From Dastarcus helophoroides (taxonomy: Eukaryota; Arthropoda; Insecta; Coleoptera; Bothrideridae), in assembly GCA_028583605.1 (NCBI GenBank), contig CM053333.1, positions 10,510,638 through 10,574,637 on the forward strand: DNA of 64,000 bases, in the 5' to 3' direction. The notes beneath the pieces are model-generated. The model had not been told where the DNA came from, ran no database searches, and saw only the letters and a list, made by a program, of their open reading frames with translations. Of this stretch, positions 33,791 through 45,800 are shown piece by piece (within the stretch, counting starts at the first letter, position 1; each line of letters opens with the position of its first letter). A program made the position numbers and the translations under genes.

Positions 33791-35360
33791 TTTCTTTTTG
33801 TCATGTTTCTATCAATCAAAATATCGATTTAAATTCAGAATTTCAAAACAAAACTCAAATTTTAAGAAGATGGTCGAAATGTTAAAAAAAATTAATAATT
33901 TTAAGTCTAAATCCAGATATTTGTCCAAATTTATTTTAAAGAAATCCAAATTTTTAAATTTCAAGTTAAACTTTGAATATTATTTCTTTAATGTTCAGTT
34001 TAGTTTTTGGACTATTTTGTTTTTTGAATTTTTCTGTTTAAAGTTAAATCATTTCAAATTAAAATTCTAGATTAAAAGAGAACAAAAACTCCAAGATTAA
34101 ACTCAAAATTTATGTTAAAAAATTACAAAAACTATTTAATCACAAAATGAAAGTTTAACTTTTAAACAAAATCGAAATGTTAAGAAAATGTAAATTAATT
34201 TTTCGAGAGAGTCGAAATTTTCAAAATAGTCCAAATGATCGAAAATTCGGAAGTTTTAAAAGAAGTCGAAAGTCGAAATAAGTCAAAATTTTCAAGAAAT
34301 TCAACATTTTAAAATAAGTCCAAATTTTTAAGAATTCAAATCTTTGTAAAGGAATTCAAAATTTCCAGAAAAAGTTGAAATTTAAAAAAAACTTCGAAAG
34401 TTTCAAGTCACAATTCTGAAAAGTCGATATTTTAAAAATGTCATTTTTTTTAAAAAAGTAGAGATTTTGAAAAAAATTATGAAGGTAAAAATTTTGAGAA
34501 AAAGTTAAAATTTCGAAAAATTCGAATTTTTCAAACCAAGTTCAAATTTTCAAGTCAATATTTGAAAAAAGGCGAAATTTCTACCAGAAGTTGAAAATTC
34601 GAAAAAAATGACTTTTTAAAAGATAGTCAAAATTTTGGGAAAAACATCTAAACGTTTGTCATATTTAAGAATTTCAAGAAACACACAAAATTTTTAAAGA
34701 AGTCAAAATCTCCAAAAAAAATCCAAATATCCAATTAAAAGAGTCGACATGAAAAGAAAAAGTCGAGATTTTGAAAATAGAAAGTTTTGAAAACTTAATA
34801 TATTGAAATGTCCAAGTTATTCAAGGAGTTGACATTTTCAATTACAAGTAAAAATTCAAAAAAGTCGAATTTAAAAAAAATGGAATTTTTAACAAAAGTG
34901 GAATTTTTCAAAAAAGTTAAAAATCACAAAAAAATCAAAATTTCGAAAAAATTCAAAACTTGGAAAAAGAAATTGAAATTTTGAGAATAAATCGAATTTT
35001 TGACAAAATGTATATTAATTTTTCAAAAAAAGCCCAATTTTCAAAAGATTCAAAATGCTTAAATGAATATTTTCAAAAATAATTGAAAATTCCAGGTAAT
35101 TTAAATTTTAGAAAAATTAAAACGTTTTTAAAAAGTATTCAAAATGTCACGAAAAATTTTTAGAAAAAATCAAATTTCAAAAAAGGAATTTTTCAACATG
35201 GGTACAAATTTTGAATAAAAGCGTAATGTTTATTAAAAAAGTCAAAGTTTTTTAAACAATTGAAATGTTAACGAAAATTTTTGATCAGAATTTCAAAAAG
35301 GAGTCGAAATTTGGGATGCTTTCAATTTTTTGGTCTTAATTTTCAAAACAGTCGAAATTT

Positions 35361-35773
35361 TCAGTAAAAAGTTTTCTAAAAATTGTGTTTTTGTTTATTC
35401 TTAAGAAAAAAGTTGATAATTTGAAAAAGCCCAAATTTTTCAAATAAATAGTTCAAATTTTCAACAAAGAGTAGTTTTTCAAAAAAAGCTTTAATTTATA
35501 AAAAGCTGAATTTGGAGAAAACACTGAAAATTAAAAGAGTCAATATTTTGAAAAAAAAGTACAATTTTCAGTAAAAAGTTTTCTAAAAATTGTGTTTTTG
35601 TCTATTCTTAAGAAAAAAGTTGATAATTTGAAAAAGCCCAAATTTTTCAAATAAATAGTTCAAATTTTCAACAAAGAGTAGTTTTTCAAAAAAAGCTTTA
35701 ATTTATAAAAAGCTGAATTTGGAGAAAACACTGAAAATTAAAAGAGTCAATATTTTGAAAAAAAGTACAATTT
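35361..35773 (+). repeat. Two-copy tandem duplication, 207-bp unit
   Basis: 35361-35567 and 35568-35773 are almost identical by eye (GTTTATTC vs GTCTATTC and one A-run length differ). Confidence 0.92.
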
Positions 35774-37923
35774 TCAGTCAAAATTTCAAGGAAAGGCCTA
35801 AATTTTGAAAAATGTCAATGTTGTTATCTGAGTTTGCAAAAATGTCGAGATTTTTTAAAAAAGTGAACATATTTAGAATAGGTATTCGAAATTTTTAAAA
35901 CTGAATTTTTCAGAAAAGTTTAATTTTTCAATAGAAGTCGAATTTTTAAAAAAAGTCTAAATTTACAAAAAAGTCGAAATTTCGATATACTTGAGCGAAA
36001 AGCGAAATTTTAAGAAATGTTCAAAATTATTAAATTTCGAAAAAGTGGAAATTTTTGAGTAAAAAGTTAAGAAATGTTCATAAAATCGCAATCTTGAAAA
36101 GTATAACATTCTGAATTTTTTTAAAGGTTTCTTTTAAAAATATCGAAATTTTCAATACAGTAAATTGAAATTTCGAGAAAAGTTAAAGATTTTGAAAAAA
36201 TGGATTAATTTTCAAATGTCGAAGCTAAGTTACTAACTAAAAGTCGGATTAAAAAGAAAGATAAAATTTCATAAAAAAATCAAAATTTTGAAAAGGTTAT
36301 GATTTAAAAAAAATAAAGTTTCGAGAAAATAGGTTGAAATTTTAAGAAAAAGTCAAAATTTTAAAAAAGGAAAGTTTTGAAAAAGGTAAAATTTTGAAAC
36401 GTCTAAATTTCCAAGAGTCGAAATTTCCAATAATAAATTGAACTTGAAGAAGCGAAATTTTTCTACAAAAGTTCAAATTTTGACAACATCCGCTATTAAA
36501 AAAACAATTTTGAAAAAAGTCGATATTTTTAATAAAATTAGAAATGTTCATACTCTCCCATGTCTCAATAATTTGTACACAAATAAATTCCGATTAATTA
36601 TGTCAAAAATAAGTCATAATTGTTAAATTTCGATCATATGCGTTACTAACATCAATAAATAGTAGTGCAGCTCTTGTATAAAAAAAAAGAGATTTTAAAA
36701 TAAAATGAATATGAACATTTTCATTTTGTGCTTCCCTAGCTTTCATGAAGAACACCCCACTGATTTTGATCAAATTTACTATATTTCAAACCCTTCACGA
36801 TTTAACATCACAAAATTCTTACAACTACTTAACTTAATTGTTTTTAGTTGCATAGTGTCAAATTTTGGTAAATGTATGCGTTTAATTACTGGTTAACTAG
36901 TCTACGCAGGGCTTAATCCGGTTCGATTTTGGACAAAAGATCCTAAGAGAATTTAAATTTGAAAAGTTTAAAATATTTCATTATCTTCTCAAATTAGATT
37001 GTTAACTGGGGGAAAGTAAGAGATATTTGTTTAAATCATTAATTATTTTAATATTGCTGGTTGGAAACTTGAAGTATGTTTAATAATCGTAAAGTTAATT
37101 TAGGGAAAATATAATGGAGCAGTAAAGGAAATATTTACTTACCGAATTTTTTTTTAGTTAGAATCACAATTTCCAGTTCAAATTCAACATTTTCTGTATA
37201 TAATCTTGGACGTTGAGGTTTTTCTCTTCTTTTCTCTTCTTAAATTAATTTCTGAACTTTAATATTAAAGTAGAAAAGTTGAGAAAAAATTGTAAGTTAC
37301 AAATTTAAACTCCAAATTTTCGAATTAAAGTCAAAATTTTGGTTTAAAGTAAATATTTTGAGTTTAAACGGTGATTTTGAATTTTTCCCTGAAAAGTCAA
37401 CTTGATTTATAAAATACCTAAATTTCCAAACGTTCACGTCAAAGTAGAAGATTTTATCAAAAACTTAAGTCGAATATTTGAGCATAAATTTTGGGAAGAA
37501 TTCTGGAACAAGGTCAAAGGTTTAGGTTTCTATGCAAGAATTTGACTTTATCATAAAAAATCAACTTGAAAGTCACGAATTCAACTTTAAGATCGAAATT
37601 TAAAAAGAATAGACATTTAACTTAAAACTTGAAATAATAAGAAGAGCAAAATTTCAATTCTTTATTTTTTTTTCAAATTTTAACGTTATTTTGGAAACCA
37701 TCTCAAAATTCTGACTTTAATCATCGCATTTCAGTTTAATAGTAAACATTGCGGAGTTAAGAGTTGAAGTCGAAAATTCGGCTTAAAATCTAACTTTTAA
37801 GAAAAACAAAATAAAGTAAATGCAGTAGAAAACTGAAAAATAGTCGAAAGGATTTTTTGAAAATTTCAACTTTTTTGTTTAACTTAAACCGTTAAATGTC
37901 AACTTATTTCGGAAACAATGTTG

Positions 37924-38008
37924 AATGTTTATTAATTTTATTTAACATTTCTGCGACCCAGTTTGGAAACATAGGTCGCAGAAATGTTAAATAAAATTAA
38001 TAAACATA
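37924..38008. repeat. Perfect palindrome, 34-bp arms (element P)
   Basis: Arm ATGTTTATTAATTTTATTTA + ACATTTCTGCGACC is followed after about 15 nt by its exact complement. A third, nearly identical copy of the arm is at about 19956-19990. Confidence 0.92.
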
Positions 38009-38880
38009 ACGTTTCCGACCAATAAGAGTCCACCGTGAAGAACAAAGTTGAATGTTTTATTTCTGGGTTAACAATTTTTCTTTCAAATCAAAATTAAAAA
38101 AATTAAATATTTAAAAACTTGAAATATAGACCCCAAAGCTTAAAAAGAATAAATTTCTAGACAAAATGAATTTTTTTGAAAATTTTAAGTGTTTTCTCGA
38201 AATTTGACATTTATGTTTATTTCAAACTTTGGATTTTAACCACTTTCCAACACGTCAAAATCTCGATAAGAATGTCAAAAGTTTGAACCTAGTGTCGAAA
38301 ATTTAAACAAAAAATAAACATTTCGAAAAAAGTAGAACTCCAAAGGTCAAATCTCTAAACAATTCTCTTCGAAATTTGTCACTGTTTCTCTTTTTTTCTG
38401 CACAATAAGTAATAAGTAGACATTTTAAGTTTAAATTTTGAAACTTGGGTTTTTTCGAATTTCGATTAGCATTCTAAATTTAATCGCCAAATTAGGATTT
38501 GAAAACTTTAATGAAAAAAATTTGTAAATTCAAAATTTTGAGAAATAAATCAAACTTTTAAACAAAAGGTTAAGATTTTGAGAAAAACTTGCAGTTTCTG
38601 AATTTTTTAAATTTCGAAATTGTGCTAGAAACTTTGATGAGTCGTTGTGAATATTGACAAGACGAAATTGTAATTGTAAGAATAAAAATATGTTTAAGCA
38701 GGAACTTTGAAGAAAAAATTAGAATTTTTTCGAATAAATTCGAACTTTCTAAAATCAATTTATTCTCCCTCTTCCGATTTTAATCTAAACATTTTAAAGT
38801 CGATTTTTAAGATAACATTAGAAATATAAAATTTTGAAATAAAATCATTTTTGGAGCGGATGGGGCAAATAAAACTACAC

Positions 38881-39727
38881 AAGATCTCAGTACTATTTTC
38901 TTTTATTACTATTATTGGAATCGTAAAAAGTCTTTTATCACAATTTTTAATATAATATACATACTTTCACACATACGATCTTCCGAATATGGCAATCACA
39001 CCCTCAAGCATTTCGCAACATAATAAATAACTAGAAAACTTAAACTAAACGTAAGCAGTTTAAGTAAATTTCGTTCCTCAATACGAAATAATATCCAGGA
39101 GAATTCGTTTTCCTAAATATTATCATGGGAATTTTAACAATTTTTTTTTCTATGTACATAAGTAGAACAAAAATAAAATCTCTTTATAATACAAAATGTT
39201 GAAGTCGTTTAGATATGTACAATTGTAATGGAAAAATTCACACTAGAAAAATTAAAGCTCTTTTTCATGTATACTTGTTGCAACAATTAAGTGGCTAATT
39301 TGAACTAAGCAGCTCAGGCTTTGCGCTTTTAAAAATGTGTGATCCTACTTATACAGCCCGTTTATTTTAACAAATCGTTACGTCAGAACTTGGGGGCATT
39401 CGCGGCCTCCCCTAAGTATATTGCGAATGCCCTTAGTTATAAAATATTTAGTAAAAATCTTTAGCCATAAAATACCCCCTTATTGCTTCAGTTGTTTGTT
39501 TTATAACAAAATCGCTGCTCGATGCTTTCAAAACATTTCAAGTTGACAATTTAACGTAACTGCTTAGAGATAATGATTGTCGAAAATCCGCTTCTAACAC
39601 ATAACAAACATAAATCTTAGGCACCTTTCAAATATTTCGTCAACTTAATATGTTCAGATATTCAGAAGGGTTTGAAAGTAGCAGACGTTTCGTATCAGAT
39701 TTTTCATAACTCACTAATCGATATGTA
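38881..39727 (-). other. Probable GlcAT 3' UTR and flank
   Basis: Unique AT-rich DNA after the stop, less repetitive than what follows; minus-strand AATAAA sequences lie near 39361 and 38900. Confidence 0.4.
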
Positions 39728-39838
39728 CTATACCAGAATCTTTTTGAGCAAGACTAGATTGGTTTGGTCGTAGTTGTGACCCGTAGTCAAAGGTTGTGAA
39801 GGTTCGTTTTTCTTCGACTGGGTGTGCCACACCAGGAT
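39728..39838 (-). CDS. GlcAT coding exon 5 (C-terminus)
   Basis: 36 codons plus TAG, starting ILVWHTQSKKNEPSQ and ending LLKKILV. Too short for a simple ORF list; identified by the conserved WHTQ sequence, a TTACAG acceptor and matching phase. Confidence 0.88.
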   Translation of the reverse strand: MLVWHTQSKKNEPSQPLTTGHNYDQTNLVLLKKILV

Positions 39839-42800
39839 CTGTAACACAAAAGCTTTTTAGCATTTTGGCAAGGAAATAATCCCAGTTAACTTAGAAATAA
39901 CTACAGAAACAAAGACCTCTTAGAAAGGGTAATAACTAATCAATTTGGCCTTATTTATTTATTTAATTAAATGAAATAGCATTCATGCAAAGCAACTTAA
40001 AGGAGCTTTAAAGTGGAAGAAGTTTCTTATAAGCGTTGTTTATTTCGTCTTTGTTTTAATATTTTATGTCCTAGCGTGTCAAAATGTAGTTTTGATGTAG
40101 TGCAAATGACAAGAGACATTCCTACTAACAGCTGAGAAAAGAAAGAACTCTTTCCTAAGCATTTTTTATTTCGCCTTGGTTTTTACAATTCAACTGAAAG
40201 ACTGGAAAAATGTACATTTATTGTGGGATAAATAAAATGAAGCATTTGAATATGATGGTAAACGATGCGAAGTAAAATAAGTAATGATAACCTCCTTATT
40301 AAAAGAATTAAAAAAGAATAAGCAAACTGGTGAACAAGGGAAAGGGAGCAAGAGAGTGGAAGAGAGAGAAATAGAGAAAGAGATAAGGAGAGAGAAAGAG
40401 AGAGAAAAAAGAGAAGAACGAATAAAATAGAAGAAAATGAAGATAAAATGTGTATGTATGCTGGTGAGGTTGAGGGAATGAGGGAAAGCAAGCGAGAAAA
40501 CTAGTGAGCGAGAGGCAGGGAGATAGAGAGGGATGAGCGAGGGAGGGGGAGGGAGTGGGAGAGGGAGAAGGAGAAGGAGAGGGATAGGGACAGGGACAGG
40601 GACAGGGAAAGGGACAGGGACAGGGACAGGGACAGGGAGAGGGAGAGGGAGAGGGTGAGGAAAAGGGAAAGGGAAAGGGAAAGGGAAAGGGAAAGGGAAA
40701 GGGAAAGGGAAAGGGAAAGGGAAAGGGAAAGGGAAAGGGAAAGGGAAAGGGAAAGGGAAAGGGAAAGGGAGAAGGAGAGGTAGACGTAGAGGCAGAGCTA
40801 GAGGAAGAGGGAGAGGGAGTGGGAGAGGGAGAGGGAGAGGTGAGAGAGAGAGAGAGGTAGAGAAAGATAGAGAAATATAGAGAAAAATAGAGGGAGAAAG
40901 AGAAAGAGATATGCAGAGTGTGAAGATGAAGTCAATTACCTCTGTGCAGTTTTTAGCCAGGAGCTCAATCTCATGTGGTTCGAACGGCTTTAGGCTTCTG
41001 AGGAAGCCATCCTCTTCAAAGCCCGGCTTGAAAGGCATGATGGCATTAGGTCGAGACAACAGGAATTCAACTGACACGGCAAAGCCGGCCATATCGACGG
41101 GAAACTTCCTGCCTGCCACCCATCCGTCGTAAAAACCAACGAATTTCCCCTTTCGAACGATTGGGGTACTCACACCCAGTTTCGTTATGAGACCCACTGG
41201 AAACATGGACACCTTCTTCGTCTTTCTAATCTGAAAAAGTAAAAACAAAACAGAATTACAATCAGAAGATTCTTGAAACCACAGCCTCCAGTACTCTAGT
41301 CCACTATATCACTCAATTGATTGTAATTTTTTAAGCTGGAGCACTTGTTCTTAACGTTTTAATCATGAGGGATCATTTGTCCAAATTGCTTTACCTTGGA
41401 TCACCAAACGGTGGCAGTGGTTTATGTTCACATTGATGACCTTGAAACCTTAATAGACACATGATGACAATTTCGCCGAGGGCACCCTCTTAGTGTATAC
41501 AATTTTACAACAATATGTAAACATTTCTTTAAAAATCTTAAATCTCATAAAATACTTTCAAATTGATTAAAATCTACCAAATCGCGTCAACTTTCCCTTC
41601 CAATCAAATTCGAAGTTTCAACATGTATTTCGAATGCAAATAGAATGAAACCTGGACTTCAGTCATGCAGCCCCCTAGGCATGGGTAGCTGAACTACCAA
41701 CAGTTGAACCACAAACAGTTGAACCACAAACACCTAACGAAGCGGTTGCTCTCTAGGAAGGTATCAGAAGACAAGGCTGCATGACTTTAATCCAAGCTGC
41801 ATAGGACACTTGTTGGCCTTGGTCATAGTTTCTCTATGGACCAATAGGTGGTGGTAGTATTAAGAATCACACAAATTGAAAGAAAAAAGTGGAAATTTCA
41901 AGATTTGAATCAAAATTTTTGAAAAGGGCAAATGTGCAAAAAATTCGACATGCTGAATTTGGCGTTACAGTAGACTCTCGCTAAAGTTGCGCCTGTTAAA
42001 GTTGCACGCTCGTTAAAGTTGTCAGGATACGATCGTTAAAGTTGCGCACATATTCCCCCATTCTAATTTTCCAACAACGAATTGGACTTTCGAGTTTTAG
42101 CGCTACTTTTGAATAACCCATTCAATCACGCAAGGAGCAATAAAACATATTGTTACGGGCTTATCGGTTTGGATTGATTATTAACACGTGAATTGAATAA
42201 TACCCACTTTATTACCAACTAAACTCGGAACACTACAACTGAATAATGAACTCACTTATTTACTTTTAACTACTAACTCACTAATTACACTGACTGACTC
42301 GATGGAAAGGCGACCGCCTTATAGAGTTTTGGCTCCCAGGTTCTAGAAAAATTCCGCAGATAAGGCTTATCGTTTGCTGAAATTTTTGGAATGCTTATCT
42401 GCCGTTTGCTACGTTATCGCGGCCGCTTTCCCCTTGTCAGATCTTTCTAGAAAATTTTCTTACGTACTAAATTCTATAATTTACATTTCGTTACAATATA
42501 TATTTCTCGACAATAGTAAGCATTACGGGGAGTAACAACTTTAAAGGTCGATCCTATACGCTGAGCGCAACTTTGGCGGGAGTCTACTGTAAAACGTTGA
42601 AAAAAAAAAGCTTAAAATTTAAAAGCAAAAATAGACATAAGCTCCGAAATTTGAAAATATATCGAAAGATTGAAATTATAGCCACAATTTCGAACAAAAC
42701 TTTATTAAAAATCTTTTCAGTTTAAGATCTAAATTTTTGGAAAAAAGTAAAATTGAGTGTGTACATTTGGAATTATCATAAAAATAAGGTTTTGGAAACT

Positions 42801-45800
42801 ATCAGCATTTCAAAAAAAATTCGGTTGAAACTCGAAACATTAACAAAATAAGCTGTTATTTCGAAATTAATTTTAACATCTTCTAAATAAAGTAAAATTT
42901 ATAGAAGTCTAAATTTTGAGTTTGTTAGTAAACTTTTTAATAAGAGTCAATATTAAAATAGTAATTCGCAATATTGAGGGGAAAATCTCAAAGAAAGCCT
43001 CCAATAAAAACTTTTATTAAAAAGAATTCACGAGAATTTATTATTCACAATTTTTTTTTTAATTAATAAAATTGGACATTTCGAAATAAGAATCTGCAAC
43101 AAAAGTCAAAAGTATTAAAACAAACCAAAATTTTGAATATAAAATCAAAGATTTGAAAATGTTTAAATTCGAAAATTGAAATTAGAGAAAAAAGCATTTT
43201 GAAAAACTAAAGCCAAATTCTCTGGTTAAAGTAAAATAATTTCGAAGTTGAAGTTGAGAAAATAAAAGAATGTAAAGTAAAAATTTTAGGAAAATATTCG
43301 AAATTTCAAAAAGTCTCAATACAATTTATATGAAAACAAGTACAAAGTAAAACAAGTAAATATTTTGAAATTTCGAGAAAATTGTCAAAGTTAGGTGACT
43401 TACATCGAAATTTGGAGAAAATAATCTTAAGTTTCGATTTTACATTTAAAATTTGAGTAACGAAGCGAAAATTTCGAAATTGAAGTCTAAATTCTCTAGT
43501 TAAAGTAAAATCTTGAGGTTAAAACAAAAAGATAAAAGTAAATTTTAAAACAATACGCAAAATTTCATAAAAAATCTTCAATTTATACTCAAAAATTATT
43601 TTAAAATGTCGACAAAATAGTCGAAATTATGCAATAAACATCGATATTTTGAAAAAAATCTTGAGTTTCGAATTCCACATTTAAAATTTATATAAAGAAA
43701 TCCAATTTGAGGTTAAAATCCCGAAAACAGTAAGAGCTCGCGTTTGTATTCGAGAACTTGGACAAAAATAAAAAGTGAAAGTTTGAAAGAGAAAATAGTG
43801 CAAATTTTGTAGAATATTTATTATTTAGCAAAAAAGTTTCTGTAGATAAGTCGACATTTCAAGATTATATAAAGCAGTTTTGCAAAAAAATTGAAAATAT
43901 TGGAAACATTTGAGTTTAGAAGAAATTTTGTAAAAAACTTTTGAGTTCACTTTTGACATTTTTAAAAAAGTCGAAATTATTTTGTTTTTGCAGAGAAAAT
44001 TAAACTAAATTAACACATTTTGTGGAGAAATCTAGAAAAAATTCTTTTATTGACATTTTGGGTTTAAACACGACTTAAATTACAAAAATCAAAATTTTTC
44101 GGAAAAGTTGAAAATTTGAATTTAAAATCAAAACTTAGAGCAAAAGTATACATTACAAGTTTAAGATCAAAATTTTATTGAAATGAAGTTATAGAAAACT
44201 AAATATGTAATACAAAAAAAGTTAAAGCTTGAAATTTCACGTTTCATGTTTTATGAAATTTCGAAAATGTATTTGTCAAATTTTGATAAGACAAAATCAA
44301 CAGGCGTGAAAATTTAATATTAATAAATGATTCAAAAACTTTAAGAAACATTAAAAAATATTCATCGCAAATTGTAGCGTTTTAAATAACTAAACTAATA
44401 AACAAATTTAATATTTCACTCTCAATGTTTCAAGCAGAAAACAGTTCATAATTCTATCTTGTTTTTCTCTGATAATTAATTGTATGGGATTACATTCTGC
44501 ATCAAAATTTAACAAGTACAGAAAACATAGAATCTCATAAGCTGCCTTAAAATTCTTTTAATCCTTGTAAAACCTCTGAAAATATTTTTGAAAAATTTGT
44601 AAATTCCTCAAATCGCATAATATTGCTTAAAATACTGGTTAAGAACCAATGGTCTAGAAAAAGGTTTAACTTCTTTTCGATTTTGCCTATATATTGCAAA
44701 TGGTCAGCATCTAAAGGATTAGGATCCTTCAATGGCAGCTCCTTAATAAATACACATGAGTGAAAAACCAGCAGTTTACAATTGTAACCTCCATTTGGAC
44801 TCTAAGACTCGATCCTTGACCCTAGACCTCTAGACTAAAAGGTGAGAATCTCATCAGGATCAACTTTTGGTAGCCATCATTTTAATTTTTTTTTAAAGTT
44901 TAATCAACTCGCAAAGGGTAACCCCATTATGCTTTCAAAGCACTGCGAGTAGGATGCGGAAACAAAGATAGATGGCGATGAACCACCTTCTTAAAAAAGG
45001 ATAGGTTGTAATTTTTGAAGAAAATTCTTTCTGTAACAAGTTCCATAACTTGGAAGTTCTATAGAAAAATAAGCCTCCGTAATTTCAAGTTTACATTTAA
45101 AATTTGAGTAACGAAGCGAATATTTCGAAATTAAGATATAAATTCTCTAGCTTAAGTAAAATCTTGAGGTTAAAACAAAAAGATGATTCTGGATTCGTTG
45201 GGGGTTGCCTAAAGTTTAGGCCAGCACTTAGGCCACCCTTTCCGGGCCCATTGTGCTATCCCCGTGATTGAGGTGTCCTTGGTCATTCATTCAGCCACCC
45301 AACCTTGTTGAGAAACTGAAGAACGTCCCTTGGATGCGCCTCTCTCAAACTGGCCACACTAGGCCAGAAGTCCCCCAGCGTGGATCCTCTGATTGATGCT
45401 AGTGCCGGGCAGTGACACATCACGTGCTCGACACTCTCATCTTCTTCTAAACGCCCTCTGCAGCTCGGGTCGTTTATAATTCCCATTCTGTGGAGGTGTT
45501 TGTTTAATCGACAGTGACCTGTCCATATCCCTACAAGTTTCCTGAGATTATTCCTTGAGAGTTGTAGGCATAGTTTTGCCCTTTCCCTGCACGGCATTCT
45601 AATGAATGCGTGAGTTTGTCAGCATGTTGTTATTGATGCCCATAAGGCTTTGTGTTTACGATAAATTTCTTCGTTAAGTAGGGATCTTACGGTTGATCTT
45701 GCCAGGGGAAGGGTTGATTCAAAAAGATGAATGTAAATTTAAAAAAAATACGCGCAATTTCATAAAAAATCTACAATTTATACCCAAAAATTATCTTAAC

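Larger units (their letters stand above)
33791..38880. other. Long block of degenerate TCGAAATTTTC repeat DNA
   Basis: About 5 kb of quasi-periodic sequence in which AAAGTCGAAATTTTCAAAAA variants recur every 15-30 bp, in the orientation opposite to 6-8.5 kb. Contains the 207-bp duplication and the 85-bp palindrome listed separately. No ORF is supported. Confidence 0.55.

Noticed and set aside
40190..41248. 352-residue minus-strand ORF with long Phe-Pro and Leu-Pro repeats
   Set aside because: Its N-terminal third is GlcAT exon 4; beyond a clear GTAATT donor it is read-through of the intron's homopurine tract. The conserved exon 5 after the intron confirms splicing.
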